In this document: positions 44,662 to 52,680 of the stretch, one piece after another
Layout: each line of letters opens with the position of its first letter
Position numbering within the stretch: position 1 is the stretch's first letter
DNA from: Carboxylicivirga sediminis
Lineage (GTDB): Bacteria; Bacteroidota; Bacteroidia; Bacteroidales; Marinilabiliaceae
Direction of reading: 5' to 3'
NCBI RefSeq assembly: GCF_018156225.1
Contig: NZ_JAGTAR010000014.1
Coordinates: 32,001 to 96,000, forward strand
Length of the DNA: 64,000 nt
Made by a program: the position numbers and the translations under genes
Notes under the pieces: generated by a model
Databases searched by the model: none
The model's input: only the letters and a program-made list of their open reading frames with translations
Told to the model about the DNA's origin: nothing

Positions 44662-46050
44662 ATGAGAAAGTCAATTGTAGTTTGCATCATTGTATGCCTC
44701 ATTGTAAATAGCTGTACGCGTATTGAGCAAAAAATACTGATTCCTTCAGTTGAAATCTCTGTTGCGTTCGAGAATCCTGGATTTGGCTCATTAAAAAATG
44801 GTGATGTTGGTGGTGTGCCAGAATGTGCTGAACTGTCCATGGACTACGCACTTTATACAGTTGAATTTATTACTGAAACCGGTCAGGTAAGCTCTCAGAA
44901 GCAAATTAAGACCCCAATTTATACGATTAATAACAGACATGTCACTCAGCCTGTAAAAGTGATGCTGAATGGTGATCATAGTACTCAAGCTCGTATAATC
45001 AATTTCTTTATATATCATGCTGATGACCTTAGTTCTGAAGATGTAATTGTGAGAGCTGCCCCAATGGAAGGTAGTAAGTTTTACCCGCTGGTAAGCAATA
45101 AGCTGAATACTCTTTTTACTATCAATAAGTTTGCTAAACACGAAGTGCCAATTGATGTACTGTGCTTTGAACCAATGTATATAGTAAGCTTTGGCTTTGT
45201 GTGGCTTGATATGAGTTTGGTTACAATTCGCAGTCAGTGCTGGATGGGTACATTATGTGTTGACAATACGGAAGTATTTAACGGTTCTCTTTACGAAACC
45301 TTGTCGCCAGGCGGAGTTAGCCAGCAAATGCCAGCAATATTTAAGGTAAATGTTCTGAACTACATAGGCGCGACCGCCGGCAATTATGAAGATGATATCA
45401 ATTGGGACCTGATTATTACGCACTCTAATAGCACATCGGAATCCTATGGCAGCGATCAATGTCTGGAGGTTTTTTGGCCCGACCATGATGTGCGGAACGA
45501 TCTGTTTCGTTTTGATGTATATGTGTTAATGCCAGAAGGTGATAACGAGTTTACTTATCAGTTTTACAACTCGTATGCTTTTTGGGATGCGATTCCTCCC
45601 GATGTAGGTACCGATGGTGTCGCCGATTTTAACATTGGCGATTGCGTAACAAACTCTTTTAGTGCCTGTACGTTAACACAGGGCTACTGGAAAAACCATA
45701 CCGGAATTAATAAAAAAACAGGTCAGGCTTACTGGGGGCATATCAATCCCTCCGATACTTTCTTTAATACCGGATTAAGCTACCTGGGTATATATGCTAA
45801 AAAACCTTCAGAAAGTAAATATTACAGTCTTGCACACCAGTATATAGCAGCCATGCTGAACCTGGAAGTAGGAGGTGTGGATATAAGCATGTGTCCTGAT
45901 GTGCAGCAACACTATGTGGCTGCCGGCGAACTACTTAATGAATATTTACCCACGGATGATCTTTCAGCGGTTATGGATGATTTAATAATGTATGCTGAAA
46001 CCCTTGATCTGTTTAACAATGGCGTATTATGCAGTAAGCACTGCGACTAA
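44662..46050 (+). CDS. Island lipoprotein A with TQGYWKNH C-terminal module
   Basis: 463 residues from the ATG at 44662; the lipobox is LIVNSC (C18). A frame open from 44557 lacks signal logic and its start lies only about 10 bases after the predicted transcription start. Residues about 30-320 share a fold with lipoproteins B and C: ECAELSMDYALYTVEF, HVTQPVKVML, PIDVLCFEPMYIVSFGFVWLDM, VTIRSQCWMGTLCV. The C-terminal module starts at C336 with CTLTQGYWKNH, then YYSLAHQYIAAMLNL and LDLFNNGVLCSKHCD; this type of module recurs in surface proteins of several phyla but has no known function. Cysteine-rich. First gene of the operon. Confidence 0.82.
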   Translation: MRKSIVVCIIVCLIVNSCTRIEQKILIPSVEISVAFENPGFGSLKNGDVGGVPECAELSMDYALYTVEFITETGQVSSQKQIKTPIYTINNRHVTQPVKVMLNGDHSTQARIINFFIYHADDLSSEDVIVRAAPMEGSKFYPLVSNKLNTLFTINKFAKHEVPIDVLCFEPMYIVSFGFVWLDMSLVTIRSQCWMGTLCVDNTEVFNGSLYETLSPGGVSQQMPAIFKVNVLNYIGATAGNYEDDINWDLIITHSNSTSESYGSDQCLEVFWPDHDVRNDLFRFDVYVLMPEGDNEFTYQFYNSYAFWDAIPPDVGTDGVADFNIGDCVTNSFSACTLTQGYWKNHTGINKKTGQAYWGHINPSDTFFNTGLSYLGIYAKKPSESKYYSLAHQYIAAMLNLEVGGVDISMCPDVQQHYVAAGELLNEYLPTDDLSAVMDDLIMYAETLDLFNNGVLCSKHCD

Positions 46051-46090
46051 GTGTGGATTTGAATTTAATAATAATCTAATACAACCGAAC

Positions 46091-47578
46091 ATGAGAAAAA
46101 TTGTAGTAGTGATAGCAACTCTGGTATTAGTACTAGGTGCTTGTAAAGAGAATGTGAGTTCTCCGGTAGAAAACAATGCAGAGTTCTCTATTAGTATAAG
46201 TGAAGCTGATTTTGTCACCCTAAAAAGTGCCCCTTTGGGTGTTGAAGATTATATCCCAACATGTGATGAAAGTTTGAGCCTTGACTATGCAAAGGTCACC
46301 TTTGATACCGGTAAAGGCGATGAAACAGTAACCATTCCAATATTTAAGGTAGCAGGTAAATATGTTACACAACCTGTTAAAATAGATATGGAAACAGCTG
46401 AATCCATTCAGGTGACCATTAGTGAGTTCCTGGTATACAATATGGGTGATGATGGAGAAATTGATGAAGACTTAAGCCTTGATACATCCGATGATGTTCT
46501 GGTTAAAGCTACACCGCATGGCGTATTTGGTGGAAGTAACAATAGCGCCTACTTCCAGTTTATCAATCCCAACAATGGTTTGAGGACTATTACATTAAGT
46601 AAGTTCACCAAAGAAGAAATTGTTATTGATGTATTGTGTTACGATGAACTGGTATATGATAACTTCGGATTCGTTTGGTTTAATATCAACGCTATTACAG
46701 TTCGCAGTCAATGTTGGTTTGGAGATATTTGTGTTGCTGACAAAACACTGTTTGAAGGTTCTGTTTATGAACAACAGCAGAATGGCTTGCAATATGATAT
46801 GCCTGCTATAATGAAAATAGATGTTCTGAGATTTATTGGCAATGGCTTAGGTAATTATGGGCCTGACATGAACTGGGAGTTTCTTTATAGCTATAACAAT
46901 ATGGGCACCTTCGGTAACGGCGGAGAAAATGGTGAAGGGGATTGTATGACAATTGCCTGGCCCGATAATGATAATATGGATGAACTGTTCAGGTTCGATC
47001 TATACGTCTATCTGCCTGATATTAATAAGCAATTCGACTACCGGTTCCAGAATTCATACTCTTTCTACAATAATGAGGCACCAAATCCGGGTGATGATGG
47101 GGTTGTAGATTTTGTTATCGGCTCTTGCTTTAGCGAACCTTTTATAATTATTATACCGCCTGATAACGATGGTTGTACCCTTACACAAGGCTATTGGAAA
47201 AATCACACTGGTGACGGACCCGGCAATCAAACGAATGCATGGCAAGGTGCAACTCAGCCCGATGATCCGTTTAACGCCACACAAACCTATTTAGAGGTGT
47301 TGGAGACATCAGCGGCTGGTGGTAATCCATACTATATTCTGGCTCATCAATATATAGCTGCACTCCTGAATGTTGAAAATGGCCCTGTTGACCTTAATAA
47401 CTGGCCTGATGTAAAAGAAGCCTTTGATAATGCAGCTGAATTATTTGATAATGATGGCATTGATGATATAGTGCCGGAGCAAACATTTACAGAGCAGCAG
47501 AAATCTGATATGGTGAACTGGTCATCAGTGCTTGACTTGTTTAATAACGGCATCTTAGGACCAGGCCATTGCGATTAA
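46091..47578 (+). CDS. Island lipoprotein B with TQGYWKNH C-terminal module
   Basis: 495 residues from the ATG at 46091; lipobox VLVLGAC with C18, followed by KEN. The frame is open from 45992, but that would overlap gene A and place 33 residues before the signal peptide. The N-terminal domain parallels A and C (SLDYAKVTFDTG, KYVTQPVKIDM, EIVIDVLCYDELVYDNFGFVWF, ITVRSQCWFGDICV). The C-terminal module has CTLTQGYWKNH (W369), YYILAHQYIAALLNV and ends LDLFNNGILGPGHCD. Forty bases separate it from A. Acidic overall. Function unknown; surface or outer-membrane location inferred. Confidence 0.82.
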   Translation: MRKIVVVIATLVLVLGACKENVSSPVENNAEFSISISEADFVTLKSAPLGVEDYIPTCDESLSLDYAKVTFDTGKGDETVTIPIFKVAGKYVTQPVKIDMETAESIQVTISEFLVYNMGDDGEIDEDLSLDTSDDVLVKATPHGVFGGSNNSAYFQFINPNNGLRTITLSKFTKEEIVIDVLCYDELVYDNFGFVWFNINAITVRSQCWFGDICVADKTLFEGSVYEQQQNGLQYDMPAIMKIDVLRFIGNGLGNYGPDMNWEFLYSYNNMGTFGNGGENGEGDCMTIAWPDNDNMDELFRFDLYVYLPDINKQFDYRFQNSYSFYNNEAPNPGDDGVVDFVIGSCFSEPFIIIIPPDNDGCTLTQGYWKNHTGDGPGNQTNAWQGATQPDDPFNATQTYLEVLETSAAGGNPYYILAHQYIAALLNVENGPVDLNNWPDVKEAFDNAAELFDNDGIDDIVPEQTFTEQQKSDMVNWSSVLDLFNNGILGPGHCD

Positions 47579-47654
47579 ATATAATGTGAAGCATTTCTTA
47601 TAATAACCTTGACCGCATATTATCATACCCATTTTAATAACCTAAAACAATAAT

Positions 47655-49208
47655 GTGATGAAAAAAATTTTATTTGTATTGGCAGCATTTGCTTTAATAG
47701 TAAGCAGCTGTAATGAAAAGGTAAGTAATCCCGAAGAGGCTACTGCTGAATTTTCAATTGGCATAAGTGAAGCTGATTTTGTAACTCTTAAGGCGGCGCC
47801 TTTGTCGGATGATTTTATTCCTGAATGTGATGAGAATCTGAGTTTAGATTATGCGCACGTTTGGTTTGAAAAAGATGGTGTATCTGACGACATTGTTATT
47901 CCAATATTTGTGGTTGATGGTAAATATGTTACACAGCCCATTAAAGTTGTTTTAGGTGAAGGAGTGAATAGTGTTAATATTAATATCACTGATTTTACTG
48001 TATGGCATGAAGTAGAAGGAGGTGATGATATTATGGTTAAAGCAACGCCACATGATAATAGTGAATATTTCCAATTTATTAATCCAAATAATGGATTAAG
48101 AGACTTTATGCTGGATAAATTTACTAAAGAAGAAATTATCATTGATGTACTGTGTTATGATGATCTGGTATATGATAACTTTGGATTTATATGGTTTAAT
48201 ATACAGCCAATTACGGTAAGGCAGATGTGTTTCTTTGGTGATATCTGTGTGTGTGAACCCGCATCATATATGTTGCCTTATGGTGATGTATTCCCATATG
48301 TCACTCAGGTTAATGGAGGTACCATTTACGACCTGATTGCCTACATGAAGATAATTGTTTCAAGCTCTGAGAATAACTGGAGTGCTGAATTTGATAACCT
48401 GGATAACGCCAATGATTGCTTGCCTATTTACTGGCCTGATTATGATTTGTTGGATGATGAGATTACCATTGAACTTAAAGTATTATTGCCAGTTGGGGAT
48501 GTTCTGGATTGGGTAAGTATCAAAACATGGGTGTTTGATAGTTACGAAGATATTCCAGTGGCAGGAACCGATAATGTGCTGGATTTCGTAATTGGTGGTT
48601 GTCATTATGATGCTGATTATATCTTCCCAGCTCATCTTCATTTGCCTGCTGATGCAGAAGGAACAGGTATTTCACTTAAAGTAACAGACTATAACTTTAA
48701 GTCGAGCACCAATTATCATTATTTAAAAATGGAATTAGATGGTATTCCTGCAGGTAAGTACAGTATCTCAGATGGCGTTTATTATGGATGGTGTGCTGAT
48801 AAGGATCACAATATTAGCTTAAATACAAATTATTCAATAGGTATTTACTTAGCTTCACTATGGGAAGGAGCAAATGGTTTGGATCCTCTCAAACTTGCAC
48901 GCTTAAATTATATTATCAATCACCTTCCTGATGGTTATCTGACAGACGGAGTTGTGGCTGACGCTGATAAAGGTAAGTTTATACAGGCTTTGATATGGCT
49001 GCTTACTGACGACTATGCAAATAATGATTGGAATGTAGATTGGACATTACTTCAAACTCTTTATGGTAATGCAGTTGATGCAGTTACTCAACCGAGTGAT
49101 TATTCACCACAGATTGGTGATTTGCAGGCGGTCATTTTCTACCACAATGAGCAAGTTCAGGTGCTATTCACAACAGTGACGTCTCCTTGTATCGAAGTGT
49201 TTGAATGA
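47655..49208 (+). CDS. Island lipoprotein C with putative thioester domain
   Basis: 517 residues; lipobox LIVSSC (C19). Residues about 30-330 are the same domain as B (SIGISEADFVTLKAAPL, KYVTQPIKVVL, IIDVLCYDDLVYDNFGFIWF, ITVRQMCFFGDICV). The C-terminal module differs from A and B: YYGWCADKDHNISLN with C380, then LARLNYIINHLPDGY and GKFIQALIWLL with Q444 and W448. This Cys...Gln-x-x-x-Trp pattern resembles thioester domains (TED), in which Cys and Gln side chains crosslink and react with host or surface amines; assignment is by pattern only. Last gene before a terminator. Confidence 0.82.
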   Translation: MMKKILFVLAAFALIVSSCNEKVSNPEEATAEFSIGISEADFVTLKAAPLSDDFIPECDENLSLDYAHVWFEKDGVSDDIVIPIFVVDGKYVTQPIKVVLGEGVNSVNINITDFTVWHEVEGGDDIMVKATPHDNSEYFQFINPNNGLRDFMLDKFTKEEIIIDVLCYDDLVYDNFGFIWFNIQPITVRQMCFFGDICVCEPASYMLPYGDVFPYVTQVNGGTIYDLIAYMKIIVSSSENNWSAEFDNLDNANDCLPIYWPDYDLLDDEITIELKVLLPVGDVLDWVSIKTWVFDSYEDIPVAGTDNVLDFVIGGCHYDADYIFPAHLHLPADAEGTGISLKVTDYNFKSSTNYHYLKMELDGIPAGKYSISDGVYYGWCADKDHNISLNTNYSIGIYLASLWEGANGLDPLKLARLNYIINHLPDGYLTDGVVADADKGKFIQALIWLLTDDYANNDWNVDWTLLQTLYGNAVDAVTQPSDYSPQIGDLQAVIFYHNEQVQVLFTTVTSPCIEVFE

Positions 49209-49649
49209 CAGATTTAGTATTATTAGTGTTAAAGCCTCGCAAACGCGGGGCTTTTTTGTTGTACTCATATAATTCAAACTTATAGCATGCTAATTATTTT
49301 CTTAATCAGTAGGTTGGAAGTTGAAGCGTGTGGAAAAGAAAGTGCCAGATATATTTTTATAAGTATTTGTAGGATAGGTTGATATAGGTGTGAATTAGTG
49401 TATGTTTAAGCTTAAGTTGAACTTTTTTTGTTTGTATTGAAAAATAAATCATGCATATGATTTACCTTAATTTGACTAATGTCACTTTAATATTGATGAA
49501 TTCTAGTCTGAATTGTATTAATATGCTCTAATTGTTGATTAATCGTCTGTTGTCGAATTGACATTTACTTCAAAGGGTTATAATTTAAATGTGAGATAAT
49601 TTTAGCTGATCTATTCTGAGAGGCTGAGGGACCAGACAAACATAATAAA
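49209..49649 (+). other. AT-rich gap before the second regulator
   Basis: 441 bases holding the duplicated terminator at its start and otherwise AT-rich sequence with no supported ORF. It presumably carries the promoter of the second LuxR-type gene; I could not match it to the operator/promoter found ahead of the lipoprotein genes. Confidence 0.5.
49231..49257 (+). terminator. Intrinsic terminator, copy 2 of a duplicated sequence
   Basis: The same arms, AAAC loop and T run as at 43520. It closes lipoprotein operon A-B-C. Confidence 0.9.
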
Positions 49650-50369
49650 ATGACAACTGATTGTGAGCAGGAGAGGCAGGCTATTGTGTCTGCGACTCTC
49701 GAAAACTTGGAGTGCTTATATAAGAAAATTACCAATATTTTTCTTAGAAACAATTACATACTTCAACAAATACCTGATTCCTTGAACTTAGGTGTTTTCT
49801 TATTTGATACGCATAAAGATAAAATCGTTTATGCAGATGAACGATTTGTAATGAGCAATGGCCTTAATAGACGGGTATTTAAAAAATCGGTCTTGAGGCG
49901 ACTCATATTTTCATCTATTCACCCTGAGGATGCTCGGCGTGTTGAAGTTTTGGAGCGTATCGCCAAAAAGAAAGGGCATGCGCCGTTTTTAAATGGAATA
50001 CTCAGGTTTAAGCGTCATCTGTCATATGTTCCTTATTATTTTTTGGTTACAAAACCTGAGGTTAAAGGGGTAGCCACTGAGCACTTCCGGATAGGAATAC
50101 AATTAAAGCAATCGCCATTGAAAATTAATCTGGAGCATGAATTATCAGAAGTAGAATATTACCAAAAATTAGTTAGCTCATTATCTATGCGTGAACAAGA
50201 GGTATTGCAGTTGATTGTTAAGGGCGAAACAGATAGGTGTATTGGTGAGGTCTTAAACATTAGTACCCATACATCTAAGAAACATCGTAAAAACATTCTT
50301 CATAAGCTAGGTGTAAAAAATACTGCATGTCTGGCTTACATGGCTGGAAAATCAAGCTTATTTAGTTAA
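49650..50369 (+). CDS. PAS-like / LuxR-HTH regulator 2 of the lipoprotein island
   Basis: 239 residues, paralogue of the regulator at 43742. PAS-like half: LGVFLFDTHKDKIVYADERF, RRLIFSSIHPEDARRVEVLE. LuxR/NarL HTH: LSMREQEVLQLIVKGETDRC, recognition helix STHTSKKHRKNILHKL, nearly the same as its paralogue (SPHTAQRHRKNILKKL), which predicts overlapping DNA targets. An extra short helical segment (LEHELSEVEYYQKLVSSL) links the two domains. No receiver domain. It precedes lipoprotein D, with a copy of the operator/promoter between them. Confidence 0.85.
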   Translation: MTTDCEQERQAIVSATLENLECLYKKITNIFLRNNYILQQIPDSLNLGVFLFDTHKDKIVYADERFVMSNGLNRRVFKKSVLRRLIFSSIHPEDARRVEVLERIAKKKGHAPFLNGILRFKRHLSYVPYYFLVTKPEVKGVATEHFRIGIQLKQSPLKINLEHELSEVEYYQKLVSSLSMREQEVLQLIVKGETDRCIGEVLNISTHTSKKHRKNILHKLGVKNTACLAYMAGKSSLFS

Positions 50370-50391
50370 ATATCGTATAATTACTGTAAAA

Positions 50392-50439
50392 TACCTCTTT
50401 GGGGTTATTGAACTTTATTATTGCCAGCTATAATTTTAC
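50392..50439 (+). promoter_or_regulatory. NarL-type operator plus promoter of lipoprotein gene D
   Basis: TACCTCTTTGGGGTTA (50392-50407): the left half fits TACYYMT exactly, the right half is degenerate. TTGA (50408-50411) and TAATTTTAC (50431-50439) follow at exactly the spacing seen at 44495-44542 (23 bases from repeat end to the -7 element). Confidence 0.72.
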
Positions 50440-50540
50440 TTCAGGTTTTAAAGTCTGGGAGAAACAAATATTAAGAAATCCTAAATCTCATGCTATTTAA
50501 CCACCGTGAGTATTAACTTTTAATTTCAAACTTATTAACT

Positions 50541-51557
50541 ATGAAAAAAGTATTGTTATTTGCTGTAATCACAGCAATGGTGTTGTCTGCCTGTCAGAAA
50601 GATAATGAAGTGAGCGATGTGAAAACCACAGATGTGCACTTCAACGTTGTTGATGGTTTAAATGAAACAGGCCTAAAAGGAGGTGATGTTAACAGAGGGG
50701 ATATTCCTGTTACCGTTACTGCTATGGAGCTTAAGGCTGAGTCAGTTCATCCGGATGTGATTGATCAGTATAATATTGTTGATGATGGTTCAGGTAATGA
50801 TGGGCCCGTACTTGAGAATGTGTGGTATGGTACAAATATTTTTACAGCAACTACAACTGCCGTCACTCCTCCAACTCCAACTATTGGGGACCATAAAATT
50901 TTCTTTGGGAATGTAATATATCCTAGTGGCGTTTTTAAAGAAGTTGCACCAGGTCTTGTTGCCTTTACTGATGTAAGACCAGGTGGAAGTTGGTCTTCAG
51001 CACAAATGGCGGAGGAGTTGCGCACACATGTTGTACCATTTGTTGAATTTAGTGGCGAATCTGCTCCTGTTGTTATTAATGATGACTATGCTGCTAATCC
51101 TTCTAGCATTAATATCCCCATGTCAACAAATTATGGACAGTTAATTGTGACATTTGAATTTGAAAGTGGTGCAGATATTCAAAATTATCACGCTCGGTTA
51201 TTTTATCAGGAGCCGGCGTACGAAGCTGGTATTGACTATGAATATCTTAAAATTAGAAATAACTGGGATAGATTTTTCACATCAGAAAAAAACCTTGGCA
51301 CAATCTATTGGTCAAATGCAGATGCAACAGCAGGAAAATGCCTGCCAATTGCTGTTGAGATATATTCTTATGAAGGAGGTAACTATGTGCCTGTTAAATG
51401 GATTGTATTAGATACTGAAAACACTAAAATTATTGGAGGCGTTAGTAAGTGGCTTAATGTTGTAGTCAAAGCAGATGCAATACAAGCTGATTTACAAATG
51501 TTTACATTTACATGGGATCCTTGGACAAATCAAGATGATGTGTTAGAGGTTGACTAA
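50541..51557 (+). CDS. Island lipoprotein D
   Basis: 338 residues; lipobox MVLSAC with C18. The residues after the cysteine, QKDNE, are one change from QKDDE, the lipoprotein export signal described in Capnocytophaga, so surface display is likely. The N terminus shares LKGGDV..GDIPVTVTAMEL with the LKNGDVGGVPEC stretch of lipoprotein A, suggesting distant kinship. Otherwise beta-rich, with Tyr/Trp patches (YHARLFYQEPAYEAGIDYEY, TFTWDPWTNQDD). A fimbrillin- or adhesin-like role is possible, not shown. Controlled, by position, by the regulator upstream. Confidence 0.78.
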   Translation: MKKVLLFAVITAMVLSACQKDNEVSDVKTTDVHFNVVDGLNETGLKGGDVNRGDIPVTVTAMELKAESVHPDVIDQYNIVDDGSGNDGPVLENVWYGTNIFTATTTAVTPPTPTIGDHKIFFGNVIYPSGVFKEVAPGLVAFTDVRPGGSWSSAQMAEELRTHVVPFVEFSGESAPVVINDDYAANPSSINIPMSTNYGQLIVTFEFESGADIQNYHARLFYQEPAYEAGIDYEYLKIRNNWDRFFTSEKNLGTIYWSNADATAGKCLPIAVEIYSYEGGNYVPVKWIVLDTENTKIIGGVSKWLNVVVKADAIQADLQMFTFTWDPWTNQDDVLEVD

Positions 51558-51579
51558 TTCTTTGAGTAATATAAACAAT

Positions 51580-51616
51580 AGAAAGGGCTATCTATAATAT
51601 TTGGATAGCCTTTCTT
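51580..51616 (+). terminator. Probable terminator after lipoprotein D
   Basis: AGAAAGGGCTATC pairs with GATAGCCTTTCT with one bulged G; the T tail is weak. It lies between convergent lipoprotein D and ddl. Confidence 0.65.
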
Positions 51617-51677
51617 AGTTAACTCTAACGTATGAGTTTTGTAATTAACAATGATAGAAGTATTAAGTTCAGTAATG

Positions 51678-52649
51678 CTACAAGCTAGCATCTTCTATTA
51701 TCTCGCTGAATACCTTTTGTATATCTAATCCGGCAGCTGCTATTTGCTGGGGAATAAAACTGGTTACAGTCATGCCGGGCGTAGTATTCACCTCGAGTAG
51801 GAATATTTTATTATCGCTAATGATGTAATCGATTCGTACAATGCCTTTACAACCCAGAATATCATAAATGAGTGACGAGATGGATTGGATGCGGTCACGT
51901 ACATTGTCTTCGATGCGAGCAGGTGTAATCTCTTCTACTTTGCTGGCCGTGTATTTAGCTTCAAAATCGAAGAATTCATTTTTGCTCACCACCTCGGTTA
52001 TGGGAAACACTGCCTGGTTTGTGCGGGTTTTATATAAACCACAAGTCACCTCTGTACCGCCGATAAACTGCTCAATAATCACCTCGTTACTTTCGGTAAA
52101 GGCTTTCTCAATGGCTTCGATTAACCGACCGCCCTCTTGCACTTTGGTAATGCCAAAGCTGGAGCCTCCTGCATTGGGCTTTACAAAACAGGGCAATCCC
52201 AGTTGCTCAACTATCGCCTTATCGTCAAAGCTGTTGCCTTTACGGACTAATACCGAATCGGCCACAGCTACACCAAAGCCCTTTAGGTAAGTGTTGCAGG
52301 TAAACTTGTTAAAGCTGATGGATGCTGCTTGCACATCGCAAGTGCTGTGTGGAATATCCAACATATTAAAGTAGCCTTGTAACAGGCCATCTTCGCCCGG
52401 AGTTCCATGGATTGTGATGTAAGCAAAGTCAATCTTTACTTTTTGACCATCTATAATAAATGAAAAATCATTTTTATCAATCGGGTATTCGTTGCCATCA
52501 ACTTTGGCACACCACTTCTCTTTGGTAATCAAAATGGGGTAGCGGTTATAGCGTGAAGCATCAATAAAGGACATAACGCCTTCCTTGCTTTTTTCAGAAA
52601 CTATGATTTCAGAAGAATAGCCACCGTAAATAATACCGATGTTTTTCAT
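51678..52649 (-). CDS. ddl: D-alanine--D-alanine ligase
   Basis: ATP-grasp ligase that makes D-Ala-D-Ala for peptidoglycan. 323 residues from the ATG at 52649 (MKNIGIIYGGYSSEIIVSEKS); a longer frame to 52724 would overlap rluD. Motifs: ITIHGTPGEDGLLQGYFNML, the ATP-binding CFVKPNAGGSSFGITKV, VIIEQFIGGTEVTCGLY and LLEVNTTPGMTVTSFIP. Last gene of the PASTA protein-rluD-ddl operon, a common Bacteroidota order. Confidence 0.94.
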   Translation of the reverse strand: MKNIGIIYGGYSSEIIVSEKSKEGVMSFIDASRYNRYPILITKEKWCAKVDGNEYPIDKNDFSFIIDGQKVKIDFAYITIHGTPGEDGLLQGYFNMLDIPHSTCDVQAASISFNKFTCNTYLKGFGVAVADSVLVRKGNSFDDKAIVEQLGLPCFVKPNAGGSSFGITKVQEGGRLIEAIEKAFTESNEVIIEQFIGGTEVTCGLYKTRTNQAVFPITEVVSKNEFFDFEAKYTASKVEEITPARIEDNVRDRIQSISSLIYDILGCKGIVRIDYIISDNKIFLLEVNTTPGMTVTSFIPQQIAAAGLDIQKVFSEIIEDASL

Positions 52650-52680
52650 TTTGGTCAATATGTGATTGATTGTTATTCGA

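Noticed and set aside
45992-46090. N-terminal extension of lipoprotein B overlapping gene A
   Set aside because: The ATG at 46091 gives a canonical lipoprotein signal; the extension only overlaps coding sequence of A in another frame.
47636-47642. Lone NarL-like half-site TACCCAT before lipoprotein C
   Set aside because: No second half and no -33/-7 elements at the spacing seen at the two real copies; likely chance.
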